Source: an uncultured Lachnospiraceae bacterium (GTDB lineage Bacteria > Bacillota > Clostridia > Lachnospirales > Lachnospiraceae). From it: a DNA stretch of 64,000 nucleotides. Positions 52,072 to 61,397 of this stretch are shown piece by piece; positions within the stretch are counted from its first letter, which is position 1, and every line of letters begins with the position of its first letter. The notes below the pieces were generated by a model. That model worked only from the letters and a program-made list of their open reading frames with translations. It did not search any database and had not been told where the DNA came from. Location: contig CAJTKA010000020.1 in NCBI GenBank assembly GCA_910576815.1, positions 5,789 to 69,788 on the forward strand, read 5' to 3'. The translations under genes were made by a program, and so were the position numbers.

Positions 52072-55000
52072 ATGTCAGATATGAGACAGGAAGCGTATCA
52101 ACCTATGACATTTGACGCGATTAAGATTGGGCTGGCGTCGCCGGAAAAGATCAGAGAGTGGTCCAGAGGCGAAGTTACCAAGCCGGAGACGATCAACTAT
52201 AGAACCTTAAAGCCCGAGAAAGAAGGGCTGTTCTGTGAGAAGATCTTCGGTCCCAGCAAGGACTGGGAGTGCCATTGCGGAAAGTATAAAAAGATCCGTT
52301 ATAAGGGCGTCGTCTGTGATCGCTGCGGCGTTGAAGTGACGAAGTCCAGCGTCCGCAGAGAGCGTATGGGCCGTATTGAGCTGGCAGCGCCGGTATCCCA
52401 TATTTGGTATTTTAAGGGGATCCCGAGCCGTATGGGACTGATCCTCGATCTCTCCCCCAGAGTGCTGGAAAAAGTGCTCTACTTTGCGTCCTATATCGTG
52501 TTGGATGGCGGCGAGACCGATTTGGATTACAAGCAGGTGCTCACCGAGAAGGAGTATCAAGATGCCAGAGAGACCTGGGGCAATAAGTTTCGTGTAGGCA
52601 TGGGCGCGGAGGCGATCAAAGAGCTTCTGCAGGCCATCGATTTGGAAGAAGAAGCGGCGGAACTGAAGGAGGGCTTAAAGGAGTCCACCGGTCAGAAGCG
52701 TGCCCGCATTATCAAAAGGCTGGAAGTGGTGGAGGCTTTCCGTGAGTCCGGAAACCAGCCTGAATGGATGATCATGGACGTGATCCCTGTGATCCCGCCC
52801 GATCTGCGGCCTATGGTGCAGCTTGATGGCGGCAGGTTTGCGACCTCCGACTTAAATGATCTGTACAGGAGGATCATCAACAGAAACAATCGTCTGAAAA
52901 GACTGTTAGAGCTGGGCGCTCCCGATATCATTGTCCGCAACGAGAAGCGTATGCTGCAGGAGGCGGTGGACGCATTGATCGACAACGGCAGGAGAGGCCG
53001 TCCCGTAACGGGCCCCGGCAACAGAGCACTGAAGTCTCTGTCCGATATGCTTAAGGGTAAATCCGGGCGTTTTCGTCAGAATCTGCTCGGTAAGCGTGTT
53101 GACTATTCCGGACGTTCCGTTATCGTGGTCGGTCCCGAATTGAAGATTTACCAGTGCGGTTTGCCAAAGGAGATGGCGATCGAGCTGTTTAAGCCCTTCG
53201 TGATGAAGGAGCTGGTCTTTCGCGGCATTTCGCAGAATATCAAGGCGGCGAAAAAACTGGTGGAGAGACTGGACACGCAGGTTTGGGATGTGCTGGAGGA
53301 GGTTATCAAGGAGCATCCGGTGATGTTAAACCGTGCGCCTACCCTGCACAGACTTGGTATCCAGGCATTTGAGCCTATTCTCGTTGAGGGTAAGGCAATC
53401 AAGCTCCATCCCCTCGTGTGTACCGCGTTCAACGCCGATTTCGACGGTGACCAGATGGCGGTCCATCTTCCTTTGTCCGTGGAGGCGCAGGCAGAGTGCA
53501 GATTCCTGCTGCTCTCCCCGAATAACCTGCTGAAACCTTCGGATGGCGGTCCGGTGGCGGTGCCTTCCCAGGATATGGTGCTCGGTATCTATTATCTGAC
53601 ACAGGAGAGACCCGGCGCGCTGGGAGAGGGCAAGTTCTTTAAGAATGTGAACGAGGCAATTCTTGCTTACGAGAATAAGGCATGTACCCTTCACTCAAGG
53701 ATTACCGTCAGAGTGGCTAAGAAGAATGCTGACGGCGAGGAGATTTCCGGCAATGTGGAATCAACGTTGGGCAGATTCCTCTTTAATGAGATCCTTCCGC
53801 AGGATCTTGGCTTTGTGGACAGGAGCAACCCGGAGAATCTGCTGAAGCTGGAGGTGGATTTCCACGTCGGCAGAAAGCAGTTGAAGCAGATCCTGGAGAA
53901 GGTCATCAACATCCACGGCGCGGTGCGCACGGCGGAGGTGCTCGACCTGATCAAGGCGACCGGCTATAAGTATTCCACACAGGCAGCCATGACCGTGTCC
54001 ATTTCCGATATGACAGTGCCCGCTAAGAAGGCGGAAATGCTGGAGGCGGCACAGGCAACGGTAGATAAGCTGTCCATGAACTTCCGCAGGGGCCTGATCA
54101 CCGAGGAGGAGAGATACCACGCGGTTGTGGATACCTGGACCGAGACGGATAAGGAATTGACGGAAGTACTGCTCGCAGGTCTGGATAAGTACAGTAATAT
54201 TTATATGATGGCGGATTCCGGAGCCCGTGGTTCCAACCAGCAGATCAAGCAGCTGGCTGGCATGAGAGGTCTGATGGCCGATACCACAGGTCGTACCATC
54301 GAGCTGCCTATTAAATCGAATTTCCGTGAAGGCTTGGACGTACTGGAGTATTTCATGTCGGCGCACGGTGCGCGTAAAGGTCTGTCCGATACCGCTCTGC
54401 GTACTGCCGATTCCGGTTATCTGACCAGACGTATGGTCGACGTTTCGCAGGAGCTGATCATCCGTGAAATGGACTGCTGCGAGGGCAGGGAGGAACTTCC
54501 CGGCATGACTGTTAAGGCGTTCATGGACGGTAAGGAAACCATCGAAGGTTTGAAAGACAGAATCACGGGACGTTTCTCCTGTGAGGATATCAAAGATAAA
54601 GACGGCAAGATGATCGTAAAGAGAAACCACATGATCACTCCCGCCCGCGCGGAGAAGATTTTGAGCGTCGGCGTCAATGAGAAGGGAGAGCCGGTGGAGG
54701 AACTGAAGATCCGCACGATTCTTACCTGCCGTTCTCATGTGGGAATCTGCGCGAAGTGCTATGGCGCAAACATGGCGACAGGCGAGCCCGTTCAGGTCGG
54801 TGAGGCTGTTGGTATCATCGCGGCGCAGTCCATCGGTGAGCCCGGTACACAGCTTACCATGCGTACCTTCCATGCCGGCGGTGTGGCAGGTGATGATATC
54901 ACACAGGGTCTTCCCCGTGTAGAGGAGCTTTTTGAGGCCCGCAAGCCGAAGGGACTGGCGATCATTGCTGAGTTTGGCGGCGTTGCGACCATTAAGGATA

Positions 55001-55812
55001 CCAAGAAAAAGCGTGAGATCATTATTAGCAATAACGAGACCGGGGAGGCAAAGACCTATCTGATCCCTTACGGATCCAGGATCAAGGTGGCGGACGGCGT
55101 GACGTTGGAAGCCGGCGACGAGCTTACCGAAGGTAGCGTCAATCCGCATGACCTCTTAAAGATCAAGGGCATTCGTGCCGTACAGGATTATATGCTGCGT
55201 GAGGTACAGAGAGTATACCGCCTGCAGGGTGTGGATATCTCCGACAAGCACATTGAGGTCATCGTGCGTCAGATGCTTAAAAAAGTCCGCATCGAGGAGA
55301 GCGGGGATACCGATTTCCTGCCGGGTACGTTGGTAGATGTTCTGGACTATGAGGATATGAATGAGGAGCTGGTAAAGGAAGGCAAGGAGCCTGCAGAAGG
55401 CAAGCAGATCCTGCTTGGTATCACCAAGGCGGCACTGGCGACTGATTCCTTCCTGTCGGCGGCATCCTTCCAGGAGACGACCAAGGTCCTCACCGAGGCA
55501 GCCATCAAGGGTAAGGTAGACTCCCTGATCGGTTTGAAGGAGAATGTCATCATTGGTAAGCTGATTCCCGCAGGTACGGGTATGAGACGTTACCGCGACA
55601 CCAGACTCAGCACGGACGAGAATCTCTTGAGCCGCCTGCGCATGGACGACGAGATGTCCTTTGACGACGGCGCAGCGGATGAGGATGACGATCTGGAACT
55701 CACCGAGGAGCTGGAGGACATTGAAGACATCGGGGACGAGGACTTTGATGACGGCATCGAGGATGAGGAGCTGGAAGAGGCGCTTGACGAGGAGCTGGAG
55801 CCGGTAGAGTAA
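52072..55812 (+). CDS. rpoC: DNA-directed RNA polymerase subunit beta'
   Basis: 1246 residues. The N-terminal zinc finger (CHCGKYKKIRYKGVVCDRCGVEVT), the catalytic NADFDGDQM triad of Asp, the trigger-loop/bridge region (MRGLMADTTGRTIELPIKSNFREGLDVLEYFMSAHGARKGL) and the second zinc site (CRSHVGICAKCYG) are present. The last about 60 residues are extremely acidic (DEDDDLELTEELEDIEDIG), matching the acidic tail on rpoB. It begins 26 nt after rpoB with GGAGG upstream. Confidence 0.97.
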   Translation: MSDMRQEAYQPMTFDAIKIGLASPEKIREWSRGEVTKPETINYRTLKPEKEGLFCEKIFGPSKDWECHCGKYKKIRYKGVVCDRCGVEVTKSSVRRERMGRIELAAPVSHIWYFKGIPSRMGLILDLSPRVLEKVLYFASYIVLDGGETDLDYKQVLTEKEYQDARETWGNKFRVGMGAEAIKELLQAIDLEEEAAELKEGLKESTGQKRARIIKRLEVVEAFRESGNQPEWMIMDVIPVIPPDLRPMVQLDGGRFATSDLNDLYRRIINRNNRLKRLLELGAPDIIVRNEKRMLQEAVDALIDNGRRGRPVTGPGNRALKSLSDMLKGKSGRFRQNLLGKRVDYSGRSVIVVGPELKIYQCGLPKEMAIELFKPFVMKELVFRGISQNIKAAKKLVERLDTQVWDVLEEVIKEHPVMLNRAPTLHRLGIQAFEPILVEGKAIKLHPLVCTAFNADFDGDQMAVHLPLSVEAQAECRFLLLSPNNLLKPSDGGPVAVPSQDMVLGIYYLTQERPGALGEGKFFKNVNEAILAYENKACTLHSRITVRVAKKNADGEEISGNVESTLGRFLFNEILPQDLGFVDRSNPENLLKLEVDFHVGRKQLKQILEKVINIHGAVRTAEVLDLIKATGYKYSTQAAMTVSISDMTVPAKKAEMLEAAQATVDKLSMNFRRGLITEEERYHAVVDTWTETDKELTEVLLAGLDKYSNIYMMADSGARGSNQQIKQLAGMRGLMADTTGRTIELPIKSNFREGLDVLEYFMSAHGARKGLSDTALRTADSGYLTRRMVDVSQELIIREMDCCEGREELPGMTVKAFMDGKETIEGLKDRITGRFSCEDIKDKDGKMIVKRNHMITPARAEKILSVGVNEKGEPVEELKIRTILTCRSHVGICAKCYGANMATGEPVQVGEAVGIIAAQSIGEPGTQLTMRTFHAGGVAGDDITQGLPRVEELFEARKPKGLAIIAEFGGVATIKDTKKKREIIISNNETGEAKTYLIPYGSRIKVADGVTLEAGDELTEGSVNPHDLLKIKGIRAVQDYMLREVQRVYRLQGVDISDKHIEVIVRQMLKKVRIEESGDTDFLPGTLVDVLDYEDMNEELVKEGKEPAEGKQILLGITKAALATDSFLSAASFQETTKVLTEAAIKGKVDSLIGLKENVIIGKLIPAGTGMRRYRDTRLSTDENLLSRLRMDDEMSFDDGAADEDDDLELTEELEDIEDIGDEDFDDGIEDEELEEALDEELEPVE

Positions 55813-55833
55813 GGCTGAACTGAAAAAAATGTA

Positions 55834-55862
55834 TTGACAACGCATTCATGGGCAAGTATACT
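55834..55862 (+). promoter_or_regulatory. str-operon promoter nested in the rpoC terminator
   Basis: TTGACA (55834-55839), a 17-nt spacer and TATACT (55857-55862). The spacer coincides with the left arm of the terminator hairpin and the -10 box is in its loop, so transcripts starting near 55869 carry only the right arm and cannot form the hairpin. Confidence 0.82.
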
Positions 55863-55895
55863 AGGGTAGTGTGCACATGAATGCGCTGTTTTTTT
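55841..55895 (+). terminator. rpoC terminator
   Basis: CGCATTCATG (55841-55850) pairs with CATGAATGCG (55876-55885), then CTGTTTTTTT. The 25-nt loop contains the downstream promoter's -10 box. Confidence 0.8.
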
Positions 55896-55953
55896 GATGC
55901 GCACGCAGAATTTTCAATCAATTTACATTCTTACAAAACAGGAGGTGAAAAGA

Positions 55954-56367
55954 ATGCCAACATTTAACCAGTTAGTCAGGAAGGGACGTAAGACATCCGT
56001 AAAGAAGTCCACGGCGCCTGCATTGTTGAAGGGTTACAATTCCCTGCATAAGGCAGCTACCGATACGGCTTCCCCGCAGAAAAGAGGTGTCTGCACCGCT
56101 GTTAAGACAGCAACTCCTAAGAAGCCTAACTCAGCGCTCAGAAAGATTGCCAGAGTGCGTCTTTCCAATGGAATCGAGGTAACGAGCTATATTCCCGGCG
56201 AGGGTCATAACCTGCAGGAGCATAGCGTTGTCCTGATCCGTGGCGGCAGAGTCAAGGACTTGCCCGGTACGAGATACCATATCATCAGAGGTACGCTGGA
56301 TACCGCGGGAGTCGCTAACAGAAAGCAGGCTCGTTCCAAGTACGGCGCTAAGAGACCCAAGAAGTAA
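55954..56367 (+). CDS. rpsL: 30S ribosomal protein S12
   Basis: 137 residues: MPTFNQLVRKGRK, SPQKRGVCTAV, TPKKPNSALRKIARVRL (Lys of the streptomycin loop present) and EHSVVLIRGGRVKDLPGTRYH. It is part of the decoding centre. AGGAGGTG selects ATG 55954; the longer frame from 55894 lacks an SD. First gene of rpsL-rpsG-fusA-tuf. Confidence 0.97.
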   Translation: MPTFNQLVRKGRKTSVKKSTAPALLKGYNSLHKAATDTASPQKRGVCTAVKTATPKKPNSALRKIARVRLSNGIEVTSYIPGEGHNLQEHSVVLIRGGRVKDLPGTRYHIIRGTLDTAGVANRKQARSKYGAKRPKK

Positions 56368-56529
56368 GCTTTGGGTCAGGTCAGTACCACAAACAGAACT
56401 AATTTAGTGTTGGGATTTTTTTCGATTATCTATCTATAATAGAAGAAATACCGCACGAACACATTGAATTAGAGGACACATGTGAGTACCTGCGATTTAT
56501 ATCATTTTATGAATAAGGAGGGAAGAATC

Positions 56530-57000
56530 GTGCCACGTAAAGGACATATTCCGAAGAGAGATGTATTAGCAGATCCTTTATACAATAATAAGGTTGTGAC
56601 CAAGCTTATCAACAACATCATGCTGGATGGTAAGAAGGGCGTAGCGCAGAAGATTGTATATGGGGCGTTTGCAAAGGTAGAGGAGAAGGCCGGAAAGCCG
56701 GCGCTCGACGTATTTGAGGAGGCTATGAACAATATCATGCCCCTTCTGGAGGTTAAAGCGAGACGTATCGGCGGTGCTACCTATCAGGTGCCCATCGAGG
56801 TTCGTCCTGACAGACGTCAGGCTCTCGCGCTCCGCTGGCTGGTCATGTTTTCTCGTAAGAGAGGCGAAAAGACCATGGAGCAGAGACTTGCAAACGAGAT
56901 CTTAGACGCAGCGAACAACACGGGCGCAGCGGTCAAGAGAAAAGAAGATATGCACAAGATGGCAGAGGCAAACAAGGCTTTTGCGCACTATCGGTTCTAA
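56530..57000 (+). CDS. rpsG: 30S ribosomal protein S7 (GTG start)
   Basis: 156 residues. The family start PRKGHIPKRDVLADPLYNNK follows the GTG at 56530, which has AAGGAGGG at 56515-56522. The frame extends upstream to 56482 without homology. Later motifs: KARRIGGATYQVPIEVRPDRRQALALRWL. It is the assembly nucleator of the 30S head. Confidence 0.96.
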   Translation: MPRKGHIPKRDVLADPLYNNKVVTKLINNIMLDGKKGVAQKIVYGAFAKVEEKAGKPALDVFEEAMNNIMPLLEVKARRIGGATYQVPIEVRPDRRQALALRWLVMFSRKRGEKTMEQRLANEILDAANNTGAAVKRKEDMHKMAEANKAFAHYRF

Positions 57001-57015
57001 AAGGAGGAAAAAACC

Positions 57016-59133
57016 TTGGCTGGAAGAGAATATCCACTAGAGAGAACCAGAAATATTGGTATTATGGCTCATATCGATGCGGGTAAAACCACACTGACAG
57101 AGCGTATCCTTTATTATACTGGCGTAAACTACAAGATCGGTGATACTCACGAAGGCACGGCTACCATGGACTGGATGGAGCAGGAGCAGGAGAGAGGTAT
57201 CACGATTACATCAGCCGCAACCACGTGCCACTGGACGCTGGAAGAAAACTGCAAGCCTAAGCCTGGCGCACTGGAGCATCGTATCAATATCATTGATACT
57301 CCCGGTCACGTAGACTTCACGGTAGAGGTCGAGCGTTCACTCCGCGTACTGGATGGTGCCGTAGGCGTATTTTGTGCAAAGGGCGGCGTGGAACCGCAGT
57401 CAGAAAACGTGTGGAGACAGGCTGATACCTACAACGTACCGAGAATGGCGTTCATCAACAAGATGGATATTTTGGGCGCTAACTTCTACGGCGCTGTAGA
57501 TCAGATCAGAAGCAGATTAGGTAAAAATGCGATCATTCTTCAACTGCCGATTGGCAAAGAAGATGATTTCAAGGGAATCATTGACCTGTTCGAGATGAAG
57601 GCTTACATCTATAATGATGATAAGGGTGAGGATATCACTATTACAGAGATCCCTGCCGATATGGCGGACGACGCTGCACTTTATCATGACGAGCTGGTAG
57701 AAAAAGTCTGCGAGCTGGACGATGATTTGACCATGATGTATCTGGAGGGCGAGGAGCCTTCCGTAGAAGACATGAAGAAAGCGCTGCGCAAGGGTACCTG
57801 CGAATGTACGGCAGTTCCTGTATGCTGCGGTTCCGCTTACAGAAATAGGGGCGTACAGAAGCTTTTGGACGCGGTTCTTGAGTATATGCCCGCACCGACT
57901 GACATCGAGGCAATCAAGGGTACTGATATGGAAGGCAATGAAATCGTGAGACATTCCTCCGATGATGAGCCTTTCGCAGCTCTGGCATTCAAGATCATGG
58001 CAGATCCTTTCGTGGGTAAGCTGGCATTCTTCCGCGTGTACTCCGGTACCTGCAATTCCGGTTCCTATGTGTACAATGCGACGAAGGATAAGAAAGAGCG
58101 TATCGGCCGTATTCTGCAGATGCACGCTAATAAGAGAGCAGAGCTGGATAAGGTGTATTCCGGTGATATCGCGGCAGCCGTAGGGTTTAAGTTTACCGCG
58201 ACCGGCGATACTATTTGTGACGAGCAGCATCCCGTTATTCTGGAGTCCATGGAATTCCCGGAGCCCGTTATCGAGCTGGCGATCGAGCCTAAGACAAAAG
58301 CAGGTCAGGGCAAGATGGGCGAAGCGCTTGCAAAACTGGCAGAGGAAGATCCGACCTTCCGTGCACACACGGATCCGGAGACCGGTCAGACCATCATTGC
58401 AGGTATGGGCGAGCTTCATTTGGAGATTATCGTAGACAGATTGTTGCGTGAATTTAAGGTGGAGGCTAACGTGGGCGCGCCTCAGGTTGCGTACAAAGAA
58501 ACCTTTACCAAACCGATCGATCAGGAATACAAGTATGCGAAGCAGTCCGGTGGTCGTGGTCAGTACGGTCACTGTAAAGTTAAATTTGAGCCCATGGATC
58601 CCAACGGCGAGGAGACGTTCAAGTTCGAGAGTTCCGTTGTCGGCGGCGCGATCCCGAAGGAGTATATCCCGGCTGTGGGCGAAGGTATCGAGGAGGCTTC
58701 CAAGGCAGGTATCCTCGGCGGATTCCCTGTACTTGGTGTATCTGCGAACGTATACGACGGTTCCTACCATGAGGTTGACTCGTCCGAGATGGCATTCCAC
58801 ATTGCAGGTTCCATGTGCTTCAAGGAGGCAATGAAGAAAGCCAATCCTGTACTGCTTGAGCCTATCATGAAGGTGGAAGTTACGATGCCCGAGGAGTATA
58901 TGGGTGACGTCATCGGCGATATCAACTCCCGTCGCGGACGGATCGAGGGTATGGATGATATCGGCGGAGGTAAGATGGTGAGAGGTTATGTGCCGCTTGC
59001 TGAGATGTTCGGTTATTCCACCGATTTGCGTTCCAAGACACAGGGGCGAGGAAACTATTCCATGTTCTTTGAGAAGTACGAGCAGGTGCCTAAGAGTGTT
59101 CAAGAAAAAGTCTTGGCAGCAAAAGCAAAGTAG
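57016..59133 (+). CDS. fusA: Elongation factor G (TTG start)
   Basis: 705 residues: GTPase motifs AHIDAGKTT, DTPGHVDF and NKMD, then domains II-V ending in GYSTDLRSKTQGRGNYSMFFEKYEQVPKSVQEKVLAAKAK. It drives translocation. TTG 57016 lies 8 nt after AAGGAGG and begins the conserved AGREYPLERTRNIGIMAHID, so the non-ATG start is real. A 30-bp copy of its 3' end recurs 25 nt downstream (59159-59188). Confidence 0.97.
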   Translation: MAGREYPLERTRNIGIMAHIDAGKTTLTERILYYTGVNYKIGDTHEGTATMDWMEQEQERGITITSAATTCHWTLEENCKPKPGALEHRINIIDTPGHVDFTVEVERSLRVLDGAVGVFCAKGGVEPQSENVWRQADTYNVPRMAFINKMDILGANFYGAVDQIRSRLGKNAIILQLPIGKEDDFKGIIDLFEMKAYIYNDDKGEDITITEIPADMADDAALYHDELVEKVCELDDDLTMMYLEGEEPSVEDMKKALRKGTCECTAVPVCCGSAYRNRGVQKLLDAVLEYMPAPTDIEAIKGTDMEGNEIVRHSSDDEPFAALAFKIMADPFVGKLAFFRVYSGTCNSGSYVYNATKDKKERIGRILQMHANKRAELDKVYSGDIAAAVGFKFTATGDTICDEQHPVILESMEFPEPVIELAIEPKTKAGQGKMGEALAKLAEEDPTFRAHTDPETGQTIIAGMGELHLEIIVDRLLREFKVEANVGAPQVAYKETFTKPIDQEYKYAKQSGGRGQYGHCKVKFEPMDPNGEETFKFESSVVGGAIPKEYIPAVGEGIEEASKAGILGGFPVLGVSANVYDGSYHEVDSSEMAFHIAGSMCFKEAMKKANPVLLEPIMKVEVTMPEEYMGDVIGDINSRRGRIEGMDDIGGGKMVRGYVPLAEMFGYSTDLRSKTQGRGNYSMFFEKYEQVPKSVQEKVLAAKAK

Positions 59134-59188
59134 AAAAAGCTGTGTGACTTTATCTTGTGAAAAAGTCTTGGCGGCGAAAGCAAAGTAG
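59104..59188 (+). repeat. Duplicated fusA 3' end
   Basis: 59104-59133 (codons for EKVLAAKAK plus stop) recurs at 59159-59188 with two A-to-G differences; spacing is 55 nt. The second copy is outside any gene. It looks like a tandem-duplication or integration/excision scar. Confidence 0.8.
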
Positions 59189-59201
59189 ATAAAGAAAAAG
59201 C

Positions 59202-59230
59202 TTGAAAAACTTGGCAATCTTTACTATAAT
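59202..59230 (+). promoter_or_regulatory. tuf promoter
   Basis: TTGAAA (59202-59207), a 17-nt spacer and TATAAT (59225-59230), about 70 nt before tuf and independent of the str-operon promoter. Confidence 0.8.
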
Positions 59231-59303
59231 CAAAGATAGCTGATTGATTTTCAGGAAATCATGGTAACAAGGAAAGTAAATCATTTTAAGGAGGACTTTA
59301 GAA

Positions 59304-60491
59304 ATGGCTAAAGCTAAATTTGAAAGAAACAAACCCCATTGTAATATTGGCACCATCGGTCACGTTGACCATGGTAAAACAACTCTGACAGCAGCGATCA
59401 CCAAGGTGCTTTCCGAGAGAGTTGCAGGTAACACCGCTACCGATTTCGAGAACATCGACAAGGCTCCCGAGGAGAGAGAGAGAGGTATCACCATCTCTAC
59501 TGCTCACGTTGAGTATGAGACAGACAAGAGACACTATGCACACGTTGACTGCCCCGGACATGCTGACTACGTTAAGAACATGATCACCGGTGCGGCTCAG
59601 ATGGACGGCGCTATCCTCGTGGTAGCTGCTACCGATGGCGTTATGGCTCAGACCAAAGAGCACATCCTTCTGTCCCGTCAGGTAGGCGTGCCTTATATCG
59701 TAGTATTCATGAACAAGTGCGATATGGTTGATGATCCCGAGCTGCTTGAGCTGGTTGAGATGGAGATCACCGAGCAGTTGGAGGAGTACGAGTTCACGGA
59801 CTGCCCGATCATCAAGGGTTCCGCTCTGAAGGCTCTGGAAGATCCCAACGGCGAGTGGGGCGACAAGATTATGGAGCTCATGAGCACTGTTGACGATTAT
59901 ATTCCGGATCCTCAGCGTGATACCGATAAGCCTTTCCTGATGCCTATCGAGGATGTATTCTCTATCACAGGCCGTGGTACTGTTGCTACCGGTAGAGTAG
60001 AGCGTGGTACCTTGCATATGTCTGATGAAGTTGAGATCATCGGCGTGAAGGAAGAGACCCAGAAGTCCGTTGTAACCGGTATCGAGATGTTCCGTAAGCT
60101 GCTTGACGAGGCTCAGGCTGGTGATAACGTAGGCGTACTGCTTCGTGGTATCCAGAGAACCGATATCGAGAGAGGACAGGTTCTTGCGAAACCCGGCACG
60201 GTTACCTGCCACAAGAAATTCACCGCTCAGGTTTACGTTCTGACCAAGGACGAGGGCGGCCGTCATACACCTTTCTTCAACAACTATCGTCCTCAGTTCT
60301 ACTTCAGAACCACGGACATCACGGGTGTATGTAATCTGCCTGATGGCACCGAGATGTGCATGCCTGGTGATAACGTAGAGATGACCATCGAGCTGATCCA
60401 TCCCATCGCTATGGAGCAGGGTCTGACGTTCGCTATCCGTGAGGGTGGTAGGACTGTTGGGTCTGGTCGTGTGGCTACGATTATTGAGTAA
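59304..60491 (+). CDS. tuf: Elongation factor Tu
   Basis: 395 residues: GHVDHGKTT, DCPGHADYVKNM, NKCD and the C-terminal REGGRTVGSGRVATIIE. It delivers aminoacyl-tRNA to the ribosome. AAGGAGG precedes ATG 59304. The last 56 bases of the gene form the left half of a 110-bp direct repeat that bounds the integrative element downstream; the coding sequence and terminator are intact. Confidence 0.97.
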   Translation: MAKAKFERNKPHCNIGTIGHVDHGKTTLTAAITKVLSERVAGNTATDFENIDKAPEERERGITISTAHVEYETDKRHYAHVDCPGHADYVKNMITGAAQMDGAILVVAATDGVMAQTKEHILLSRQVGVPYIVVFMNKCDMVDDPELLELVEMEITEQLEEYEFTDCPIIKGSALKALEDPNGEWGDKIMELMSTVDDYIPDPQRDTDKPFLMPIEDVFSITGRGTVATGRVERGTLHMSDEVEIIGVKEETQKSVVTGIEMFRKLLDEAQAGDNVGVLLRGIQRTDIERGQVLAKPGTVTCHKKFTAQVYVLTKDEGGRHTPFFNNYRPQFYFRTTDITGVCNLPDGTEMCMPGDNVEMTIELIHPIAMEQGLTFAIREGGRTVGSGRVATIIE

Positions 60492-60545
60492 TTGGTAAAA
60501 AGCTAGATTTTATGGGGCTTTCCGAGAAATCGGGAAGCCCTTTTT
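60436..60545 (+). repeat. Left attachment repeat (tuf 3' end plus terminator)
   Basis: 110 bp identical to 63781-63890, from TCCGTGAGGGTGG in the last tuf codons through the terminator T tract. Identity ends abruptly on both sides (A versus G before, T versus G after). The recombination core lies somewhere inside. Confidence 0.93.
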
Positions 60546-60546
60546 T
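60515..60546 (+). terminator. tuf terminator (left copy)
   Basis: GGGCTTTCCG (60515-60524) pairs with CGGGAAGCCC (60531-60540), then TTTTTT. An identical copy at 63860-63890 belongs to the right-hand repeat. Confidence 0.92.
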
Positions 60547-60576
60547 CTTGTCTGGAAATGAGAGATTACAGAGGCG

Positions 60577-60595
60577 TGACCTTATTTTGACCTTG
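60577..60595 (+). repeat. Putative integrase arm-type site, left
   Basis: TGACCTTATTTTGACCTTG, itself a tandem TGACCTT-like repeat, lies 32 bp inside the left repeat; a further CTTGACCTC follows at about 60607. The same 19-mer occurs at 63662-63680 inside the right end. The paired placement suggests accessory integrase or Xis binding sites. Confidence 0.6.
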
Positions 60596-60757
60596 TTTTC
60601 TGAACCTTGACCTCATATCTGTATGAATTGTTGGAGAATTAATAAGTATAAGGTGGAAAAAGGGATAAGTCAAAAAGCTAGGGAAACACTGATTAATTCA
60701 AGTATTTCCAGATAATGTATGATAAAATGTAAGTATCAAACAAAAGGTGGTACGCCT

Positions 60758-61000
60758 ATGAATCAAATGACACTTACAGATATGGAATATTCCAACCGTA
60801 AAAAGAAAACCAAACGAGAAGAGTTTCTCGATGCCATGGATGAAATAATCCCATGGTCTTACTGGGTAGAAATAATCCGCCCATACTATTTCAACAATAA
60901 ACGCGGCCGCAAGCCTATTGATACCAGAATGTGTTGGGGACTTATTACCGGAGGTAGTCAGTCTTTTGGAACAGTATGGGCATGGAATGGACCAGATTGA
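60758..61000 (+). pseudogene. Truncated IS5-like transposase remnant
   Basis: The frame begins MNQMTLTDMEYSNRKKKTK and has the N-terminal signature of IS5-group transposases (REEFLDAMDEIIPW...RGRKPIDTRMCW), then diverges after about 53 residues and stops. In another frame just after, QYGHGMDQIEGVFARKEEQC may be a displaced fragment, implying internal deletion. GGGAAACACTGATTAATTC at about 60682 may be its left terminal repeat. It is not functional. Confidence 0.6.
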
Positions 61001-61129
61001 AGGTGTTTTTGCGAGGAAAGAAGAACAATGCTAATTTGGTACATATATCTTTTCAAAGTAGTTATATATTCTAATCGTAAGGAAGGTTTAAAGTATGGAT
61101 TGGAAGTTTAAGAAGGAGGAATTTGTAAA

Positions 61130-61339
61130 ATGAAAGAGCAACAGGAAAGGAGCGGAATATTGTCAACAATCTATTACAGTGCAAATGATATTGCCCAAAT
61201 GTTGGGGATATCAAAATCAGGTGCGTATAGCATTATCCGAAAGCTAAACGGTGAATTGGAATCGAGAGGATTCATAGTGATTCAGGGAAAGGTTTCAAAA
61301 GCGTACTTTGAGGAAAAGTGGTACGGACTAAATGTATGA
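61130..61339 (+). CDS. Excisionase-like small helix-turn-helix protein
   Basis: 69 residues with a MerR/Xis-type winged helix (YYSANDIAQMLGISKSGAYSIIRKLNGEL). GGAGG 10 nt upstream of ATG 61130. It lies 58 nt before the integrase gene, the usual xis-int arrangement. It probably directs excision and may regulate int. Confidence 0.8.
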   Translation: MKEQQERSGILSTIYYSANDIAQMLGISKSGAYSIIRKLNGELESRGFIVIQGKVSKAYFEEKWYGLNV

Positions 61340-61397
61340 AAATGAGGCAGGGCGCAGTGTAAGCGTCCTGTACTATTTTACAGGAGGAGGTATAGGA

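Noticed and set aside
53761..55149. 462-codon open frame antisense to rpoC
   Set aside because: Shadow of rpoC; composition rich in His/Arg/Leu as expected from reverse-complemented biased codons, no family motif.
57517..59217. 566-codon open frame antisense to fusA
   Set aside because: Mirrors fusA codon structure, has no SD or homology, and fusA is unquestionable.
59298..60401. 367-codon open frame antisense to tuf
   Set aside because: Shadow frame of a highly biased gene; no start signal.
61018..61129. Further transposase fragments between the remnant and the xis-like gene
   Set aside because: Only a short out-of-frame stretch could be read; not enough to extend the pseudogene.
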